Assembly (NCBI RefSeq): GCF_034321785.1
Contig: NZ_JAXLPB010000004.1
Location: 310,001 to 374,000, forward strand
Reading direction: 5' to 3'
DNA from: Fulvimarina uroteuthidis
Lineage (GTDB): Bacteria > Pseudomonadota > Alphaproteobacteria > Rhizobiales > Rhizobiaceae
DNA length: 64,000 nt
A model generated the notes under the pieces. The model saw only the letters and a program-made list of their open reading frames with translations. It was not told the origin of the DNA and made no database searches. Positions within the stretch are counted from its first letter, which is position 1; every line of letters starts with the position of its first letter. Of the stretch, positions 60,137 through 64,000 are shown one piece after another. The position numbers and the translations under genes were made by a program.

Positions 60137-61747
60137 TCACTCGGCGGCGATCTGAAAGCTCGGCGCCGCATCGATGACGGAGCTGTCCACCGAATCCTCG
60201 AAGCGATGGAAGTTTTCCCGGAACATCTCGATGAGACGCTTGGCCTGCCGGTCATAGGCATGCGGATCGGCCCAGGTCGACCGCGGATCGAGAATGCGGT
60301 CCTCCACCCCATCGACCGAGACGGGAACGGCAAAGCCGAAGTGCGGATCGGTTCGGAACTGCGCGCTTTTCAAGGATCCGTCGAGCGCGGCGGCGAGCAG
60401 GCGGCGCGTCACCTTGATGGGCATGCGCTGGCCGGTGCCGTAGGCGCCGCCCGTCCAGCCCGTATTGACGAGCCAGCAGTCGACTCCGTGCCTGGCGATC
60501 AGGTCACGCAGCAGATTGCCGTATGCGGACGGATGGCGCGGCATGAACGGCGCGCCGAAGCAGGTGGAGAAGGTCGCCTCCGGCTCGGTCACGCCCTTTT
60601 CCGTGCCCGCCACCTTCGCCGTGTAGCCCGACAGGAAATGGTACATGGCTTCCGACGGCGTCAGCCGCGCGATCGGCGGCAGCACGCCGAAGGCGTCGGC
60701 GGTCAGCATGACGATCGAGGTCGGATGCCCGTCGCGCCCGGTCGCCGATGCGTTGGGAATGTAGTGGAGCGGATAGGCCGCCCTGGTGTTCTCGGTCAAC
60801 GAGCCATCGTCGAAGTCCGGCACGCGGTTCGCGTCGAGAACGACGTTCTCGAGCACGGTCCCGAACTTGCGGGTCGTGCCGAAGATCTCGGGCTCGCTGT
60901 CCTGCGAAAGCCGGATCGTCTTGGCGTAACAGCCGCCCTCGAAGTTGAAGATGCCCTCCTCGCCCCAGCCATGCTCGTCGTCGCCGATAAGCGTCCGGGC
61001 GGGATCGGCCGAAAGCGTCGTCTTGCCGGTGCCGGACAGGCCGAAGAAGACGGCGGAATTGCCCGCATCGTCGACATTGGCCGAGCAATGCATCGGCATC
61101 ACCCCGGTCTTCGGCAAGCGGTAGTTCAAAGCGGTGAAGACGCTCTTCTTCATCTCGCCGCCATAAGACGTGCCGCCGATGAGAACGACGAGGTTTTCCA
61201 GATCGCAGCCGATCACCGTCTCGGTCCGGCAGCCGTGGCGCTCGGGGTCCGCCCTGAAGGACGGCAGGTCGATGATCGTCATCTCGGGCACCAAGTCGGC
61301 CAGCGCTTCGGTGGCCGGACGGATGAGAAGGTTGCGGATGAAGAGGGCGTGCCAGGCGAACTCGGTCACCACGCGCACCTTGATGGCGTTGGCCGGATCG
61401 GCACCGCCGATGAGATCCTGGACGAAGATGTCCTTGCCGCGGGCATGGGCGATAAAGTCCTCGCGCAGCGCTGCGAAGGCGGCCGGCGTCATCGGCTTGT
61501 TATTGTCCCACCAGATCGCGTCCTCGGTGGCTTCGTCGCGCACGACGAACTTGTCCTTGGCCGAACGCCCGGTATGCTTGCCGGTCGTCACGTTCAGCGC
61601 GCCGTGCGCGGTCAGCTCGCCCTCCCCGCGCCGGACGGCCGCCTCGACGAGTTCCGCCTCGGACAGGTTCCACCGGATGGAGGACAGGTCCGCAAGTCCC
61701 GTCGTCTCGATGCCCGCCTTCGGGTTGCGTGGTCCGATCTCGTTCAT
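60137..61747 (-). CDS. pckA: Phosphoenolpyruvate carboxykinase (ATP)
   Basis: A 536-residue ATP-type PEPCK. The kinase P-loop GLSGTGKTTLSADP, the metal/oxaloacetate region PMHCSANVDD and LIGDDEHGW, and FNFEGGCYAKTI are all intact, as are KHTGRSAKDKF and TFSTCFGAPFMPRHP. It converts oxaloacetate and ATP to PEP for gluconeogenesis, which suits growth on arabinose-derived 2-oxoglutarate. The ATG at 61747 is used. In Hyphomicrobiales pckA often lies beside chvI-chvG; that pair is not here. Confidence 0.97.
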   Translation of the reverse strand: MNEIGPRNPKAGIETTGLADLSSIRWNLSEAELVEAAVRRGEGELTAHGALNVTTGKHTGRSAKDKFVVRDEATEDAIWWDNNKPMTPAAFAALREDFIAHARGKDIFVQDLIGGADPANAIKVRVVTEFAWHALFIRNLLIRPATEALADLVPEMTIIDLPSFRADPERHGCRTETVIGCDLENLVVLIGGTSYGGEMKKSVFTALNYRLPKTGVMPMHCSANVDDAGNSAVFFGLSGTGKTTLSADPARTLIGDDEHGWGEEGIFNFEGGCYAKTIRLSQDSEPEIFGTTRKFGTVLENVVLDANRVPDFDDGSLTENTRAAYPLHYIPNASATGRDGHPTSIVMLTADAFGVLPPIARLTPSEAMYHFLSGYTAKVAGTEKGVTEPEATFSTCFGAPFMPRHPSAYGNLLRDLIARHGVDCWLVNTGWTGGAYGTGQRMPIKVTRRLLAAALDGSLKSAQFRTDPHFGFAVPVSVDGVEDRILDPRSTWADPHAYDRQAKRLIEMFRENFHRFEDSVDSSVIDAAPSFQIAAE

Positions 61748-62224
61748 GGTGCCCTGCCCGTCCTTGAAACAATTGCGGCCTGGCAAACGCCAAGCCGTTG
61801 AAGATGGCAGGAGGGTACCGCACCGTCGGGAATGTGACAACAGTATTACTAGCCGGAACCAAGCACATTCAAATATTTAATCGATTATATGGGGTGATTG
61901 GCAAATTCAAACGGTTTGATTTGGCATTCAATCGGTTCAAGAACCAAGTTGATGGAAAGCTCAGCCAGGTGGAACCGTCCGTTTCATCTCATGGGACGGA
62001 CGTTGCCGGACTCGTCAGGCAAACTGATCTGTTCAATTGGACCCATCGTGCAGCTTTGCGGGCATCCTCGATCATCCGTTGCACCAGTCGGTCGGCCGGA
62101 AAGGTTGAGGCGAGATGTCCACGAACCGGACAATCCTAACGAAATCCTATGAGAGGTAACGTTCGCTTAAGGATCATGGTTTCATAATGGGGGCTTGTAA
62201 GTGATGTGTTTCGAAGGCCATTCC
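61748..62224. other. AT-rich gap upstream of pckA
   Basis: A 477-bp divergent region between pckA and a small anchored-protein gene, much AT-richer than the window at 61840-61960. It must hold both promoters. Two short frames are open, but neither is protein-like. No palindrome stands out enough to name an operator. Confidence 0.5.
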
Positions 62225-62677
62225 ATGATGAATTTTGTTGCCACCGCTGCGGGAGCCGGCATTGCTGCCGTGATTCTCGTCGCCAATCTCCAGGGCGGCC
62301 CGCTCCCCTCCGAGACCACACGGGCCGGCGCCACGCTCATCGATCCCATGACCACGGCGGCCGTCGCCCCCGTCACCCAGACCCCGAAGACATCGCCGAC
62401 CATCCGCATGATCGATCTGCGCAGCGGCGCCACCTGCCGGATTCCCGACCTCGGCGGTGCGACCGCGCAGTACACGATCGCTCCGCTCGGTCCCGATTGC
62501 CAGACCTCGCCGGCCCTCGCGCAGATCGTGAAATGGCGTCAGACGGCCGAGGGCACGCTGGAAATGGCCGACGAGCACAGCAAGACCATTCTTCGCTTCA
62601 TGCCGGGCGACGGCGTTCTGTACGAAAGCTTCTATCCCGCCGAGGCGCTGATCACCATCGTGTCGGCGAACGGATAA
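62225..62677 (+). CDS. Small membrane-anchored protein with AprI/Inh-like domain
   Basis: A 150-residue protein. The N-terminal MMNFVATAAGAGIAAVILVA is a signal or anchor helix, followed by a Pro/Thr-rich linker. The last 90 residues (SGATCRIPDLGG, APLGPDCQTSPALAQIVKWR, GTLEMADEHSKTILRF) resemble the beta-barrel AprI/Inh metalloprotease-inhibitor family with its Cys pair and WR motif. The family call is tentative. ATG codons at 62204 and 62225 are possible starts; 62225 has GAAGG upstream. Confidence 0.6.
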   Translation: MMNFVATAAGAGIAAVILVANLQGGPLPSETTRAGATLIDPMTTAAVAPVTQTPKTSPTIRMIDLRSGATCRIPDLGGATAQYTIAPLGPDCQTSPALAQIVKWRQTAEGTLEMADEHSKTILRFMPGDGVLYESFYPAEALITIVSANG

Positions 62678-62691
62678 GCGACGAGCCCAGC

Positions 62692-63393
62692 CTATCGCGA
62701 CAGGTCTGACGCCGCGCTCGTGAGCGATCCGAGCGATCGGCGCTGCATGCCGTCGCGATCGAAGTTCGCCGCGTCGAGCCATGTCGCGAACGCCGGCTCC
62801 AGCGCCGCCCATTCACGGTCGAGGACCGCGTACCAGGCCGTATCGCGGTTGCGGCCCTTGACGATCTGGTGCTGGCGGAACACGCCCTCGAAGCGCAAGC
62901 CGAGCCGCTCGGCCGCACGCTTGGACGGGACGTTCTCATCGTTGCATTTCCATTCGAGGCGCCGGTAGCCGAGATCCCGGATGACGTGCCGCATGATCAG
63001 GTGAAACGCCTCCGTCGCCGCCGGCGTCCTTTGAAGGGACGGGGCAAGGCAGATGTGACCAATCTCGATCACCCCGTTCGCAAGGTCGGCCCGGAACAGG
63101 GCCGCGACACCGGCGGCCCTGCCGCTCCCGTTCGGAACGATGGCGTAGAAGCGGTGGCCGTCCTGCAGGTAGACCCGCGCGGCGAACGCCCGGAACTGCG
63201 CTTCGTCCGCGAACGGGCCATCGTGCATCCAGCGCCACAGTTCGCCGTCCGTGTCGGCCGAATAGGCCTGCCACAGCGCGCCGAACGCCCGGTCGTCGAC
63301 GATCGGCTCGAGCGTCGCGAACCGGCCGATCAAGGATGCAAGGCCCGGAAATCGGCGCGGCTCGTAGGATCTGAGATCGTCTCCATTCGTCAT
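62692..63393 (-). CDS. GNAT-family N-acetyltransferase (RimJ/RimL-like)
   Basis: A 233-residue acetyltransferase. The acetyl-CoA fold is seen in VIEIGHICLAPSLQRTPAAT, FHLIMRHVIRDLGYRRLEWK and NVPSKRAAERLGLRFEGVFR, the RimJ/RimL pattern with the 'E...N..S.R..E..GF..EG' series. The substrate is unknown; many relatives acetylate protein N-termini or small amines. The start is the ATG at 63393. Its neighbour, a hydrolase gene, ends 13 bp upstream on the same strand. Confidence 0.88.
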   Translation of the reverse strand: MTNGDDLRSYEPRRFPGLASLIGRFATLEPIVDDRAFGALWQAYSADTDGELWRWMHDGPFADEAQFRAFAARVYLQDGHRFYAIVPNGSGRAAGVAALFRADLANGVIEIGHICLAPSLQRTPAATEAFHLIMRHVIRDLGYRRLEWKCNDENVPSKRAAERLGLRFEGVFRQHQIVKGRNRDTAWYAVLDREWAALEPAFATWLDAANFDRDGMQRRSLGSLTSAASDLSR

Positions 63394-63406
63394 GGTCGAC
63401 AAGCCT

Positions 63407-64000
63407 TCAGGAGCGCGCCGCGATGAAGGCCAGCACGTCGGCCCTGATCGACTGGTCGCTGAGCTTCAGGGCGGTTGCGAACGAGGTGATCGCGCCGATG
63501 TGATCGACGCCCGGAACGATCCGGGACGTCACGGGAATGCCCGCCGCCTTCAGCCGCGCGGCGAACAAGCGCGTGTTCTGCGGGTCGACGGTCGTATCGG
63601 CGCTCCCAGCGATCAGCAGCATCGGCGGTTCGTCCCCGTCGACGAAGTTGATCGGCTGGCTGGCCTCGCGCGACGGCTCTGGAAAGACGCGCTTGTAGCG
63701 ATCCTCGGTGAGCGGCAGGAAATCATAAGGCCCGGCAAGGCCGATGAACCCGGCGATCCGGCCGATCGCGCCGCCGGCCCGCGCCAGGTAGCGCGCATCG
63801 GTCGAAAGCAGGCCGGCGATCTGCGCGCCCGCCGAATGCCCCATCAGGAACAGCGGATGCCGGCCGGCGGGAATGCCGTTCCGGCCCTCGCGCGCCATCG
63901 CATCGACCGCCACCACGGCCGACGCGCCGTCCTCGACGAAGCCGGGAAACGTCACCTGGGGATAGAGGCGATAATTCGGAACCGCGACGATGATGCCCTG
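63407..64000 (-). CDS. Alpha/beta hydrolase, carboxylesterase type (partial)
   Basis: The gene runs off the right edge; 197 codons plus stop are present. VAVPNYRLYPQVTFPG, then FLMGHSAGAQIAGLLS with the nucleophile Ser, GSADTTVDPQNT (Asp) and VPGVDHIGAI (His) give a complete esterase triad. The text is like BD-FAE/Est-type lipases and kynurenine-formamidase-like esterases. The N-terminus with the oxyanion HGG is outside the window. It probably shares a transcript with the GNAT gene. Confidence 0.88.
   Translation of the reverse strand, partial: QGIIVAVPNYRLYPQVTFPGFVEDGASAVVAVDAMAREGRNGIPAGRHPLFLMGHSAGAQIAGLLSTDARYLARAGGAIGRIAGFIGLAGPYDFLPLTEDRYKRVFPEPSREASQPINFVDGDEPPMLLIAGSADTTVDPQNTRLFAARLKAAGIPVTSRIVPGVDHIGAITSFATALKLSDQSIRADVLAFIAARS

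Overview
The window is GC-rich chromosomal DNA from an alphaproteobacterium, most likely a Hyphomicrobiales (Rhizobiales) member. This is inferred from a near-textbook ChvE-GguA-GguB sugar receptor/transporter, an ATP-type PEP carboxykinase, an HWE/HisKA_2-type sensor kinase, TadE/TadG-like proteins, an Hsp20-DUF1150 pair, and an SdhE-Mfd pair. Genes are dense, and translational coupling through ATGA overlaps is very common. No CRISPR array, prophage or intact insertion sequence was seen.

Layout. 1-3.5 kb: the tail of a chemotaxis receptor, a membrane sulfatase-fold enzyme, and a 1.3-kb gene-free stretch carrying an eroded IS6-type transposase fused to a scrap of another gene. 3.5-6.9 kb: an osmoprotectant (glycine betaine/choline type) ABC importer. 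7.2-9.3 kb: TadE and TadG-like surface proteins. 9.6-14 kb: a DUF427 protein, a LysR regulator divergent from a VOC dioxygenase plus alpha/beta hydrolase (quinone-detoxification type), and a universal stress protein behind a perfect FNR/FixK box. 14.3-20.9 kb: an MHS-type permease divergent from cyoABCD and a SURF1 gene (bo3-type quinol oxidase and its assembly factor). 20.9-25 kb: a PotD/AfuA-type ABC importer of unknown substrate. 25.3-27.1 kb: a PAS/HWE histidine kinase coupled to a single-domain response regulator.

27.3-32.9 kb: a YtfQ-YtfR-YtfT-YjfF sugar ABC importer whose operon ends in its own GntR/FCD regulator. 33.2-35.4 kb: a transglutaminase-like protein, a glutaredoxin fused to a MauE-like membrane domain, and a CopZ-type metal chaperone. 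36-38.5 kb: a DUF3830 protein, a 2-oxoadipate dioxygenase/decarboxylase (HglS type), and a freshly broken FAD amino-acid oxidoreductase. 39.1-49.3 kb: a GntR regulator followed by chvE-gguA-gguB and four enzymes of the non-phosphorylative L-arabinose (or D-galactose) pathway leading to 2-oxoglutarate; no sugar lactonase is present.

49.4-64 kb: a tRNA-Pro(GGG) gene, then mostly housekeeping genes: a GlcG/HbpS-like protein, an exported Ala/Pro-rich protein, mfd, sdhE, rsmI-yraN, DUF1150-hsp20, a Tat-exported MsrB, a fasciclin protein, arfB, pckA, a small anchored AprI/Inh-like protein, a GNAT acetyltransferase and a partial alpha/beta hydrolase.

The genes form two sugar-uptake modules under paralogous FCD-type GntR regulators, with matching AGT-N3-ACT operator candidates, two other ABC importers, and an aerobic respiratory module. 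In three ABC operons a strong hairpin lies just after the binding-protein gene, the usual device for making the receptor in excess over the membrane subunits. I saw no wholly new system; the most unusual items are the Met/His-rich tail on CyoD, the glutaredoxin-MauE fusion beside a copper chaperone, and the decaying oxidoreductase beside HglS.
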